Assembly (NCBI GenBank): GCA_018350325.1
Contig: JAEVLN010000024.1
Coordinates: 341,248 to 405,247, forward strand
DNA length: 64,000 nt
Source: Globodera rostochiensis
Lineage: Eukaryota > Nematoda > Chromadorea > Rhabditida > Heteroderidae
Direction of reading: 5' to 3'
The first letter of the stretch is position 1. Each line of letters starts with the position of its first letter. The notes beneath the pieces were generated by a model that worked only from the letters and a program-made list of their open reading frames with translations, was not told the DNA's origin and made no database searches. Of this stretch, positions 17,502-28,111 are shown piece after piece. The position numbers and the translations under genes were made by a program.

Positions 17502-20500
17502 TCAACAATTATTTCGCGTCAAATGTACAAGCTGGCGTCGTTCCTGATCCCATGCAGAGCATCCGGGAACAGGCTCAGCCTCCTCCGCCTCCGCCTCCAT
17601 CAGTGGCGCATCAGCAGCAGCAGCAGCGGCAGCAAATGTTTGTTGGCGCTGTGTGTGTGTGTGGCCAATATTTGTAAAATGAATACACACTTGAATGTGA
17701 TGAAAACCAACCGAGACTGCAGGAGATGTACTGCACTGAACACCCATTTGTTCTTGTTGCTCACTGCAGTCGTCGTCGTTATCGTCGTCACTTCCGCCCT
17801 CCTCCTCCTCCTCTTCATCTGGCTGTTCAGTTGCCGGATACCACCCAAAGGGTCGGGTCCGTAAGAACATTGGGCATGGGTTCATTGTGGGTGACTCGTG
17901 TTGATGGGGCTGTTCAGGGTGCATGTCCGGCTGCTCATCTGCTGTCCGGATAACACGCCCCTTGGTGTAGACGGGGCGGTAGATGCGAGTGCTGTGCCTC
18001 GTGAATATGTCGGCACGACAGGAGCGCACAAAGCGGTGACATGGGACAGCGATGGAGCGTTGGCGGGTGTGCGCACCCTGATGCCTGAGTGAACACGAAC
18101 GGGTGGGGTGGGCTAAAAGATAAAGAAAATACCTTCCAAAGTGGTTGATCACCAGCTGACGCATTCGCTCATATTGCAACAAGTTGCTGGCCGCATAGTT
18201 TAGCTCAAAGGAGCGGACTTTGCGCTCCGCTTTTGCATCGCCACCCGTGCGCGCGTCCACGTGCATGAAGCCGTAGTTTTTTGGACCAGCGGCAAAGAAG
18301 TCGACGATGCGACGGTCGGGAAACTCACGCTTCATGTCGCCCAGCGCGCTGCCCTCGCGCACGCCGGCTGCATCGCGCCTTTTCACATACACCACGCTGT
18401 CCGTATCGCAGTACACGGCACGGCCGCCCACTCGACGCACCTCCTCCAACCATTCGTACAGACACAGTCGGGCATGCGACGTGACGAAGCATGCGACCGC
18501 CAGGTTGTTGTGCTCCGGCGCCCGGGCGAACGGCTCACGTTTGCGCACCACGCAGCGGTCCATCTGCTCGTTGATGTGCGTGAAGCTGACCACCTCCTGG
18601 CGCGCGTCGGCCAACAGGTCGTGGAATTCACGCGCAGTGGACGTGTACTGCACGTTGTCGCGCTCCGGACGCTCTGCCATCTTGCCCCACAGTGCGTTCA
18701 GCAGGTCTTTGGCCAATTGGCGTAGGCCCGGGTTGTGGCGCACGTTGTCTGCACGTAGGTGCACCCCATGCTCCTCCGCGTACCGCCGCACGTAGTCCGC
18801 GCGCGCTGCTTCCCCGTCACAGCCGGCCGGCCACCCGCTCGACTCCGCCTTCAGCCGCAAAAAGGTGTTCACGTAGCCGGTGAACAGTCCGTTGCCGTGC
18901 TCCGGCGATGCCCACTGGTCGTAGTGCCACACCTCATACACGTCCAGCACGCGGTAGCCAAGCTGAAGTGCGCGGTTCAACTCCACATGCGTGTACGCGT
19001 ATGTCCAGGCACGCTCGCGCTCCTGATGACGGCAGCGGCCCTGCTGGCGCAGTTCGCTGCAGCGCGCGCACAGCCCGAAGATCAGACGCCCGTCCGCACG
19101 TGTGCGGTAGGGCAGCAGCGGTTCGTGCGCACCGAGCGCGCACGCTGTTGGCGCCAACACGCGGCAGAACAGGAAGCCGACAAATGGGTTGTCCTCCGGC
19201 CGGCACCAAGGCAGTTGCGCCGGTAGAAGAGCCGGTGGGGGAGTTGTTGTTGTTGCCATTGTGTTGCCGCTGTCCCACAGCTGATCGCCAGTCCACACGC
19301 GTGGAAGCCCGATGGGAAAGCTGCGTGTTTTCATGCAGTATGGGTACAGGGACACCTGTGTGTGTGTGTGTATTTTTAAGACTGGAACGCTTAACATATG
19401 CATGCATACATACAATGTCAATGTAGACCAGCTCCTCATCCGGTGCGCATGTATACAGCAGGTAGAAGGGCTCCACTCGCCCGCCAAACAGCGCGTGTTG
19501 GCGCAAATCCAGCGGGCCCGGCACTTGGGCGCAGCAGCGCTCGTTGTACAACTTACGCACGTGTGCGTTTGTGCGCAGCATGCGCTTGAACTCGCATTCC
19601 CATACCGAAAGCACCTCCATCCCGTGCCTTTGGCGCAATTCCCAGGCGCGCTGCTCAGTGCGTGCCCACAACAGTTCCGCACTGCGCCCACCCGCCAACA
19701 GCATGCGACGGTCGGGGAAACAGTTGCGACACCCTGCAAATAATTGGCGTGCGTGAACGTGTATAAACGGGCAGATGGTTCAAGCCTCACCCTCCCCTTC
19801 ATCCCTTCTCTCCCACCCCCCTTTTTCTCTTCAACTAGTTACCATGCGCATAGCAGCCGTTGTACTCAATACAAAGTGGGCGCAGCGGCGGGTGCCGATA
19901 GGCCACACAGTCGAGCCGGAAGCCGTCATCCTCCACGCACGCCTCGCCGATGGCCCATTGGGCGGTGTGCAGCGCTCCGAGGTCGGGCCGAAGCGCGTGG
20001 AGCAGTGCAAAAAAGCGACGTGACGCCACAGATGCACGCCGTCCGCGCAGGAAGCCGCCCTCCGGCGTCTGCACCATCGTGTTCGGAGGCAGATGATGTT
20101 GCCGGAACACGGCCATGGCCAGACTGGCAATTGTGGTTGCCGCCAAAAATGGTTCCATGCCGCCCGCACACTCGCCCACCAGCTCACGAAGACGCAGACA
20201 GGCCACACGCAGTATACGCACGTCTCAAATAGTTTTTATGGAGTGCATGTACTCTTGTTCAAATTGCCCCCCCCCCCTCCCCTCTCGGGCGTACCATTCC
20301 AACAGTAGCGCAACAGCTCACGCCGGAGCACAAATGGCTGGCGGCCAGGCCGGTGCAACTCGCGCTCATACCACTCCAAGAACAGGGCACGCTGAGCGGG
20401 GCGCATCCTGTCCGGGTCGTATGCGCGGCGCGGTGGCAACACATTGGCCGGAAGCACCACATCCATGTTTTGCTGATGGATGTAGTGGTAGGGAAAAAAC

Positions 20501-23100
20501 GGCTTGGCCGGCACCCCCTGCAGCCCAAATGTGGCGGGCAACGCTGCCAAGGCACAGTGGAGGAAGTTCAACGAATCTTTGCAGATCAGTTGTCGCTGGT
20601 GGACACCCCTGAGCTCCAACATGTACACGCGCAGTCCATGCTGAACCGCCTTCTTTGGACGCTCACCCCTTCGCTGCAATTCCTCTAGCAACAAATGGAT
20701 GTCATAACGGCCCTGTGGATGGTAAAATGCTGTTAGACCTATATATTAATATTGCTCTCTCCCCCTCGCCCCCCTTTAAACATACGGCATTGTGTGCGAG
20801 CATCACCGTGCAAATGCCTTTGGGGCCGGTATGAAGCAAAAAGTCGACCAGCTGCTCCATTGCCCCACGGCCTGTGCCCGGCTCTCCGTCACAGAAGAAG
20901 CGTAGCCGGCGCGGGTTCAGCCCATCCGGTGGAATTTGTTGATGTAGTTGTTGCTCGCCGATGACACCGTCGTCGTTGTCGTCGTCAAACAGCTCCTCTC
21001 CGATGCGTGCACACCATCGGCGACGGTTTGCCCCGCGCCAGGGGACGCCACAGACGCAGCCGGGCGCTCGGCGCATCGGCTCCGTCTCCAGCTGAACGCC
21101 ATAGACGACGCACCGTTCGCAGATCACTTCAGCACAGACCAGCACCGGCACGTGCTTTAGCAGGGGTGCCGGTTCGTCGTCGTCGCCGCCACTATCATCA
21201 TCATCATAATCATCATCATCAACATTGTCGTCATTTACATTTGCTGCAACAACCACATTGCGACCATCGGGCGTCAGCCGTTCTTGCGCGCACTCAACAT
21301 CCCAAAAGATGAAGCGTACCGGCTTATTCCGCCGGCCGGGCCGCCTTTCATTGGCGCCCAATACATCACCGTCATTGTTGTCGTCGTCGGCGTCATCGTC
21401 GCTTGAAACATCCGCAACAACATTGTCGTTGTCGATCTGTTGTTGTTGTTGTTGTTGTTGTTGTGGTTGTTGCCAGTGGAGCTGGCGTGGATAGTTTTTT
21501 GGTTGAATAAAGTGCGGGGTGGTGACTGGGTCATGTGGGCCGCCACACTTTTTGCACTGTTGAGGTTGTTGTTGTTGTTCAACTGTGCCGCCATGCGCAT
21601 GTATGTGTGACAGGTCGCCGGCGTCCAACGCTGCTGCAGCACCTTCAGTTGGTGCATGCTGGCGCCCGCAATGGTGCGGGCCGTAACGTGCCCACACCAC
21701 CACGTTGCAGCGCTCGCACAACCGCCTCTCCTCGCACATTGAGCGATGCGGGCGCCCTCTGCGTCGGTCAACCAACGCTTCGCGCGTGCCCGGCGGCGGC
21801 GGGTCGACGCGCTGACGGTGCGCCTCGAAACAGTCCATGTTCGGGAACACGAAGCGGCATTGGGCACAATGCAACTGGCGCTGGTCCTCGCCCACCTGCC
21901 GCCTGCACGGGAACTGCAAACCATCATAGCGCAAACACAGCGCGCACACTGCCCGGCATCCCAGAGGATGCGAGTGCCGGTTCACCGGACGTTCGCACTC
22001 GACACAATACTGTTTGGCCTAGATTTTTGGTTATATTACGTTATTATAATATTATTTTTGCTCTTTCGTCGTACCCGAAACAGCTGAGCCGGTCGCTGAA
22101 TGTAGCCAAAGTGGGCGCCCCGTTGGAGTAGAAGGCAAAGGTTGAACGCTGCACGCTGCGCTCCCTTCCACAGCACACGGCAGCCATGCTCACGCTCGAA
22201 CACCACCAGGCGTACCAAATGGGCGCCAAGCTGCGTGTCCAAAGCTTGCTGCAGTCGGTGCGCTTCCGCCATCCCGTAGGCGGGCATGTTGAGCGGAAGT
22301 TCTGCCAGCTGGAGCAACTGCTCGGCCGCCCGCGTGCCGCCCTCCGCCCGTTGGCCGAGACAAAAGGTGCGAAAGTGTGCTGCACATTGCGCGCTCCCCT
22401 CTCCAAAGGTGAGTTGGCAGCGCCGATCGCCCAGGCCGAGCACGACGGCACGTGCCATGCACCAACGGTCCTGCGGGTTCACCACCGGAACGTATGAGCG
22501 GCAGCGGATGGTCCCACGCGCCTCGAATTCGTCAGCAGCGCATGCTCCTGTTGCTCCCCTTTCACCTTTAACACATGACATCATCATACCCATCATTTTC
22601 AGTGATTGTCCCCTGCCCCTTCCCCCGCCACCCCGTCCCTCGCCCCTCCGTCCTCGCTCCTCCGCCCCGGCCCTCCGCCCCCGCCCAATAGCCAACCGCT
22701 TGCGGAGGACAGTGCCCATACGGCGCTGATGCGAAACATGACGGTGCCGGAGAAGAGATCAACACCGCCGGCCGACTGGACTGCCAGTCGTTCCAGTTCG
22801 GCGGCCATTGCCTCAGGCGTGTTCTGCACCGCCGACCGGTGTGGTATATGGTATGGGGTGGCAAATGTTGGTGGCTGGCATGAGAGGCCGATGCGCATCG
22901 GTGCCACTCGGTCCGACAACACGCGCTGCAGTAGATGCGCAATGCACTGTGCCAGCAGCGTGTCGGGCCGACGGGCGCCCTCCCAGCCGCGCAGGGACAC
23001 TTCTACCGCCTCACAACGCGTGTTGCGGCTTCGACACTCCGTGCGCTCCCATACGCCAACAATTTTACAGAAACGCTCAACATGCGCTCCTTCATTGTCT
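17502..23100 (-). CDS. Protein-primed family B DNA polymerase (pPolB), multi-exon
   Basis: In-frame exons: 22018-20786, 20712-20295, 20223-19843, 19733-19414, 19355-18133 and 18084-17502, with preceding exons ending at 22075 and at about 22722. Introns are 48-81 nt with GT-AG ends. Exonuclease motifs: FIFWDVECAQ (I), AHN... split by an intron (II), YCWN then D after an intron (III). Polymerase motifs: A (D-x-x-SLYP, split after YIDI), B (KDLLNALWGK), C (YCDTDSVVYV). Cys/His-rich fingers (CVECERP, CALC, CAQC) precede exo I, as in Polintons. C-terminal TRHSTRIYRPVYTKGR and PFGW end the family region; an acidic and Ala/Glu tail follows. The 5' frame is open to 23351 with no ATG, and the splice joining about 22722 to the 22.5-kb exon could not be phased, so the start is unsure. 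Replicates the element. Confidence 0.9.
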
Positions 23101-23102
23101 TC

Positions 23103-23149
<47 letters not shown>

Positions 23150-23288
23150 GCTGCTGTTGCTGCGCAGTTTCGCTTCTTCCACCATTTATTGCAGTGCCCC
23201 TATCATGGACACCGATTTCAGCACCAAAATTTTGGCTTTCATGTAAATCATCACCTCCTTCATTATCTTCATCATCATCATCATCATT

Positions 23289-23360
23289 TTGAGGCGGGAA
23301 TCTCGATCGTCCAGCACCCCATTGTGTGCAAACTGGTTCGACGCCATTGAGCTAAATCTT
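23289..23360 (-). pseudogene. tRNA-Ala-like (TGC) degenerate tRNA sequence
   Basis: On the minus strand TTAGCTCAATGGCGTCGAAC looks like a D arm with box A. CCAGTTTGCACAC resembles an anticodon arm with TGC, and CGATCGAGATTCCCGCC resembles a damaged T arm/box B followed by an acceptor-like end. The 5' acceptor strand (AAGATT) does not pair with the 3' end, and the T stem is poor. It is therefore at best a tRNA relic or tRNA-like element at the 5' border of the polymerase gene. Confidence 0.3.
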
Positions 23361-23776
23361 ATGAAAAATTGCAACATTACATTTATTTTTAAAGTTCATT
23401 TGAATATTTATTAAAATTATTATTGCTAGGGTTCTAAATTGATGAGAAAAGATGCCGCATTAATACAGAAATTAATTATTTAGTTTAGCTAATTATTATT
23501 TTGTTGTAATTCTATTTAGCAAACACCGACAATGCACACGTTAAAGGAAATAGTTCATTTAAATAATTTTTTAAATCCAATTGGTAACATTAAAGCGAAT
23601 TTTATTTTTATTTGAATATTTTGTTGTAATGGTATTTCGCAAACTATATATTTTTAATTAGCAAGACATAACAATAAAAGAAATCTATATTTGATAAATA
23701 TTTGCGTAAATATAAAAATGTAAATTGGCACTATTAAAAAGGATTGCAACAACACCAACAACAACAATAGAGTGGA
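23361..23776. other. AT-rich spacer inside the Maverick
   Basis: AT-rich, host-like composition in contrast to the GC-richer genes on both sides. No frame or structure could be supported. It separates the polymerase 5' end from the RING frame. Confidence 0.5.
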
Positions 23777-24433
23777 TCAACGGTCCATTGTTTTCCCGGT
23801 CAAAAAGTGGGCAGAACAGAGGGGGCACACGCGGCGGTGACGCGCCTCTTGCTCAAAGCACACCAGATGCAGAATATGGGCGCACAAAAGTCGAACAACA
23901 GACTGGTTTTTGCCCATCAACCAGTCATAACATATCGGGCATGTCAAATTTTGCCTCCCTTCCTCGTCCGTCTCCGGCACCCCCTTCACCGATGAAGGAA
24001 GGCACTGCATCACAAATGCCGTGCTGCACAGCCAATCACGGTCAGCCGCCGGCAGTGGGTGGTGGTCCAGCACCTGGACCACATTTGGCACGCCCTCGAC
24101 CATGCCATGCTGGATGAGGTCCTCGACGGGCCACATCTCTCCAGCGTAAAAGCGCTGGTCGGCGCTCAACAGTGCCTGTTGACCCTCAAGGCCCAGCGGT
24201 GGCGCTTCATCACCATCATCATCTTCATCCGACTCGCCAATCGTGATGAGCGGAATTTGGCGATTGCGACGCCGGCGCTGTCGTTCGCGCGCATTGCGCT
24301 CATCTCTCGCAACCTGTTGTTCAAGCAGGTTGATTTGCCCGACAACGTGGTGAAGGCGTTGTTGCGCGCAGACGGCGCTGGCCCGAGATGGAGGCCGCTC
24401 TCGAGCCGGAGGGCGATTGGCACAAAGCCAGCC
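23777..24433 (-). CDS. RING-H2 finger protein (probable E3 ubiquitin ligase), or terminal exon of the OB-fold gene
   Basis: The frame is open from 24433 to the stop at 23777 (218 codons) with no ATG in its first 110 codons. That implies an upstream exon. The N-terminal part is a basic coiled-coil-like region (INLLEQQVARDERNARERQR) and then an acidic patch (GESDEDDDGDEAPP). A C-terminal RING follows: CPIC, then LLCAHILHLVCF (C-x-H-x2-H-x2-C), then CPLC. RING domains recruit E2 enzymes to ubiquitinate targets. An acceptor-like AG precedes 24433, and a strong phase-0 donor (ACG|GTGAGC at 24725/24724) lies in the last exon of the upstream OB-fold gene. The two may therefore be one protein of about 690 residues. 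The acceptor lacks a pyrimidine tract, so this is unproven. Confidence 0.72.
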   Translation of the reverse strand, partial: GWLCANRPPARERPPSRASAVCAQQRLHHVVGQINLLEQQVARDERNARERQRRRRNRQIPLITIGESDEDDDGDEAPPLGLEGQQALLSADQRFYAGEMWPVEDLIQHGMVEGVPNVVQVLDHHPLPAADRDWLCSTAFVMQCLPSSVKGVPETDEEGRQNLTCPICYDWLMGKNQSVVRLLCAHILHLVCFEQEARHRRVCPLCSAHFLTGKTMDR

Positions 24434-24715
24434 CTTTTATTTTAATCACATTTAAATTTTAAATATCATTGTTTTTGAATATTAAATTATAATTAAACAA
24501 ATATTTATAAACCTTTTACAATTAGAAGTTTTCTTACCCCCCCCCCTCCCCAAATTGTTAAAAAACTATTATTATTGTTGCACGATTTACTAAGGACTTT
24601 GTGTATTTTAAAAACAAAATGATCGATTATTTAAAAAACATTTATTTTTAACACGTCAAGTTCAGTGAATTTTTTTTTTCAATTTCAACATCGCCATCTT
24701 TTCCCATCATTCCGC

Positions 24716-27238
24716 TTAGCTCACCGTTGTGCCGGCGCCGTTTTGGTCACTGTCATTTGCGCTCTCCTCCTCCTCTTCCTCTTCCTCCTCCTCTTCGGCA
24801 TTCTGACTGATGCCAACATGCGCAACATTTGTCGGCGACTCGGCACTGCACTCTCCTCCAAGCAATGGTTCAGCAACAGCACCGCTCCACTCAATTGATT
24901 CGACAACAATTGGTGCACCATTCCCCTCGCAAGCTGCTGAAATCAATATTGTAGATCAAATTAAAAACAGAAATTTTTGCATGCGCAAAAATAAATTTAA
25001 AAATTTAGATTTAATAATTTAGAATTATTATTACTTAATAACAAATGAAAGATTATTATAAACAATTAATTTCTCATTTTTTTTTAATACTTTAATACTG
25101 GCAATATTATAAAAAATTTAAAATATTTTGCCATATCTTATGACTGGAAAATTGAGTCCAAAAATAATCAAACTTACAAATCGCTGTGATGACACTGCTG
25201 CCGGCTCGGGAAAGCAGCTGCCATCGAGATTCGCCGTTGAATAGCAGGACATATGGGAAAGACCCTTTCGGGTATTTGCACTGTCCCCGGACCTTCAGAC
25301 GAAAAAATTCGACCACATCGTTGACCTTCAGTGCGCTCAGCCGTCCCGACAGTTCGCCCCATGCGTGAAGCGCCAACTCTTGCCCATCCTGCCCGTTGAA
25401 CACCAGTCGCACGTCAAATCCCTCCAAATTGCCCTGCGTTCGAAATGGCCCTGCTGCTGCCACAATGCCCACCACGCGTCTGAAAAAATTGGCATAACCA
25501 TTAAAAATGTTGTCAATGGCAAAACAAAAAATTTTACGCCATGGTCATCTCCTCCACCCAGTCCAACAATAGCCATGCAAGATTTGACAGGCCATTCTCG
25601 CCAGTCGACGGCACATCAGCAGCGTATGGCGGATGCACATCCACCATACGTTGTAGTTGACGAGCATTTACGCGGCACACCGCATCCCTGATATGGTCGG
25701 GCACACCCTGTACAAATGATCAATAAACAGAATTTATTAAAAGCAAAAAAGGTAAAAAAGATTTAAATATGATTTTTAAAATAATTTTAAAATCTATTAT
25801 TTTGCAAGAAAAATTCAAGAATTGATAAAAAATTATTGAAATTCAACCTGAAGACCGACGGCATTGGTGCTGGCCAAAAGCTGGCTGCCATTGCCAACGC
25901 TTGCGCTGTTCATTGAAGACATTGGACGAGTGCAAATGGGCGAGACAAATTCCTGAGCAAAAATTAAATTATTAAAAATATCTGAAAAGTTTTAAGATTA
26001 AATATGATTTTTAAAATAATTAAAATCTATTATTTGGCAAGAAAATTTTAAAAAATTGATAAGTAATTATTGAGATTCTACCTGAACTCCGACGGCACTG
26101 GTGCTGGCCAAAAGCTGACCATTGCCAACGCTTGAGCTGTTCATTGTAGGCATTTGACGAGTGCAAATGGTCGAGGCAAATTCCTAAGCATAAATAAAAT
26201 TAAATTATTAAAATATTTGAAAAGTTTTAAGACTATCTTGAATATTTAAATTCAAAAAAAATTCCAAAATTGTTCGGCAAACATAAAATGGCCCACCTGA
26301 AAGCCGGCAGCAGCAGCTTGACCAATGTCGGACACAATGTCTCCATCAATGTTCGTGCAAAACTCCTGAAACCAATTCAAAAAATTATTGCTTAAGCAAT
26401 GGATTTAAAAATCAATTTTGAAAAATTTTATATTTTACATTTAAAATAATATTTAAATTTCACATTTTTTGAAAATTTTGACAAAAAATTCGCTCACCAT
26501 TTCGCACCCATTGGGGGTGAACGTTTCGCCGTTGTTGTTGGCACTGCCGCTGCTGCTGCTGCTGCATCCGGCACCAAAATTTTGCTGGTTCAATGCGCTG
26601 TGAGGGCGCTTTCTTCCGTTGCGAGCCTGAAATGAAATTTAGAAGTCTCCATCAATGTTCGTGCAAAACTCCTAAAACCAATTCAAAAATTTATTTCTTA
26701 GCAATGTATTTAAAAATCAATTTTGAAAAAATTTTATATTTTGCATTTAAAATAATATTTAAATTTCACATTTTTTGAAAATTTTACAAAAAATTCGCTC
26801 ACCATTTCGCTGTTGTTGTTGCCACTGCCGCTGCTGCTGCTGCATCCGGCACCAAAATTTTGCTGGTCCAATGCGCTGTGAGGGCGCTTTCTCCCGTTGC
26901 GAACCTGAAATGAAATTTAGAATTGTCCAAAACATTTTAATAAACAATGAAAATCCCCCCCCCCCTTCCTCCCTCCTTTTGTATGATTCAAATTTCATTT
27001 TTGTTTTCACGTTGTTTGCCTCCGTCAGTGTTCCTCCAGGCACGAACGCTGGCTGCAGCAGCTGCGCCAAGTCGTTCTGTTCGATCAATGCGGGAACGTT
27101 CCGTCCTGCCGCCGCTCTCGACCGGCGCGGCTTGTTCGCATTGTTCGGCTTTGCATTTCCCCCACTACTGCTGTTGCCATTCGGGGTGCCATTCTGAATG
27201 TCGCTGATATTGTTGTTGTTGCTTTCACCGTTGTTCAT
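24716..27238 (-). CDS. Nine-exon gene with RPA-like OB fold (candidate ssDNA-binding accessory protein)
   Basis: Exons: 27238-27011, 26904-26803, 26626-26498, 26365-26297, 26183-26082, 25952-25848, 25707-25538, 25479-25178, 24936-24716. Every junction has GT-AG (acceptors mostly TTTCAG-like) and consistent phase, giving 475 residues from ATG 27238. Residues 1-245 are Asn/Gly/Ser-rich with Arg-rich NGRKRPHSAL repeats. The OB-fold-like part is in exons 7-8: RVVGIVAAAGPFRTQ, then DVRLVFNGQDGQELALHAWG, then LKVNDVVEFFRLKVRGQ, similar in pattern to RPA70 DNA-binding domains. The C-terminus is an acidic Glu run. Exons 2/3 and 5/6 are paralogous duplications. A ssDNA-binding role beside the polymerase is inference. 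The exon structure is host-like, so recent capture is possible. Confidence 0.75.
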
Positions 27239-27846
27239 TCTGCGCGGTTGATAAATGCTTCTTTATCTGTAAAAATTGAAAATTCTATTAAATATTTTAT
27301 GTAAAAATTGGCGAAGGGGAAGAAGGAGGTCGGAGAGCTAAGAATGACTGAAGGGCAAGAAAAGTTGGCAAATGAGCTGAGAAGTCCGGACGGACTGGTC
27401 GTTCGCCGTGTTTTATCGGCTGGACGATCTCTATCAAAATGGTTAGGCCAGCTCTTCTGCCCGCCTCCAGATGCCATTTAACTGTCCCCCCCCCCCCCCC
27501 ACGGCCCCTAAGACTGCAACATTTGAATTTACCATTTTTTTAACGGAGAATTGGCTCGCTTGGGTCAGCACTGGACAGCAAAGCAGCAGCAGCAGCAGCG
27601 GCAGAACAACTGTAAAAACCCTTCCCCGCCACCTCTAACATTTCCACAAATTTTTGCTTCCCACAGCCCCCTCCCCCAACATCTCCGATAAATGGCCTTC
27701 AAATTTGCACATCCATTGTCCCGGAAAAACGACGCCCCCCCCCCCCTCCTCGCAAAGCGAACGGACTCGCTTCCACCAATCAGCGATAAAGCGCTGACGG
27801 CCATCGCAACAACGAACTCTCCCCCCCCCCATCCCCCCCCCCCCCC
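27239..27846. other. Right subterminal region with ambiguous short frames
   Basis: At 27303-27481 both strands are open. The plus strand has a 45-codon frame from ATG 27344 (MTEGQEKLANELRSPDGL) and the minus strand an 81-codon frame from 27477 (MASGGGQKSWPNHFDRD). The minus frame could be a 5' exon or leader of the OB-fold gene, since an acceptor-like TTTTTACAG lies just before 27268. Neither has a recognisable family. From 27480 on, C-rich low-complexity sequence dominates. Confidence 0.35.
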
Positions 27847-28091
27847 GCTTGAGCGCCTCCGGGGGTGCATTGCAATGGCCAGCAAAAAAAAGTCAAGTAG
27901 GGCACGCAGATAATGCCAAACCACAACATCATTCTCCCATTCCACCACCCCCCACAGCCCCTGAACACGTTCTCCCCCTCCACCACAGCCCCTGAACACG
28001 TTCTCCCCCTCCACCGTCCCCCGCTAGAGCGCCTCCGGGGGGGGGGGGCATTGCAATGGCCAGCAAAAAAAAGTCAAGTAGGGCACGCAAA
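27847..28091. repeat. Internal duplication of the right subterminal region
   Basis: The stretch from GAGCGCCTCCGGGGG through GGCCAGCAAAAAAAAGTC to AGTAGGGCACGC occurs at about 27850-27912 and again at about 28026-28088. Between the copies a smaller unit (CCCCTGAACACGTTCTCCCC) is itself repeated. The inner copy therefore contains part of the terminal repeat but not its outer 20 or so bases. Long C runs make lengths uncertain. Confidence 0.8.
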
Positions 28092-28111
28092 CAGTGCGGC
28101 CAATATCTACT
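28060..28111 (-). repeat. Right terminal inverted repeat of the Maverick
   Basis: Reverse complement of the left terminal repeat (48/52 identical). The outermost bases read CAATATCTACT on the plus strand and are followed by gatatttttt of the host. Confidence 0.88.

Larger units (their letters stand above)
5785..28111. mobile_element. Maverick/Polinton DNA transposon (endogenous virus-like element), near complete
   Basis: The two ends carry a 52-bp inverted repeat, 48/52 identical by eye, beginning AGTAGATATTG; Polinton ends typically start with AG. Between the ends lie the hallmark Polinton genes: protein-primed family B polymerase, RVE integrase with chromodomain, A32-type packaging ATPase, adenain-like protease, major capsid and penton proteins. 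The element is about 22.3 kb, at the upper side of the usual 15-25 kb range. The 6 bp on each side (tggatc left, gatatt right) do not match, so no target-site duplication is evident. Extra cargo (PAZ, TBP, RING, OB-fold genes) is inside the repeats. Frameshifts in integrase and TBP suggest a decaying copy or sequencing errors. Confidence 0.93.

Noticed and set aside
18261..19226. Plus-strand frames opposite the polymerase
   Set aside because: Antisense shadows in GC-rich coding DNA; the minus strand carries the polymerase motifs.
17502..19802. One 766-codon minus-strand open frame as a single exon
   Set aside because: It reads through at least two introns. The true coding path moves to another frame upstream of 19355, and a 48-nt intron at 18132-18085 interrupts it.
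23003..23377. Methionine-run frames encoded by ATG/GAT microsatellites
   Set aside because: Pure triplet-repeat artefacts; the acidic-run frame continuous with the polymerase exon is preferred.
24716..27238. Helitron origin for the RPA-like OB-fold protein
   Set aside because: No Rep/helicase domain, no Helitron ends, and the gene lies inside Maverick terminal repeats.
27565..28014. Minus-strand Gly/Cys-rich frame of 149 codons
   Set aside because: Lies in C/G homopolymer and repeat sequence at the right end of the element; composition explains the frame.
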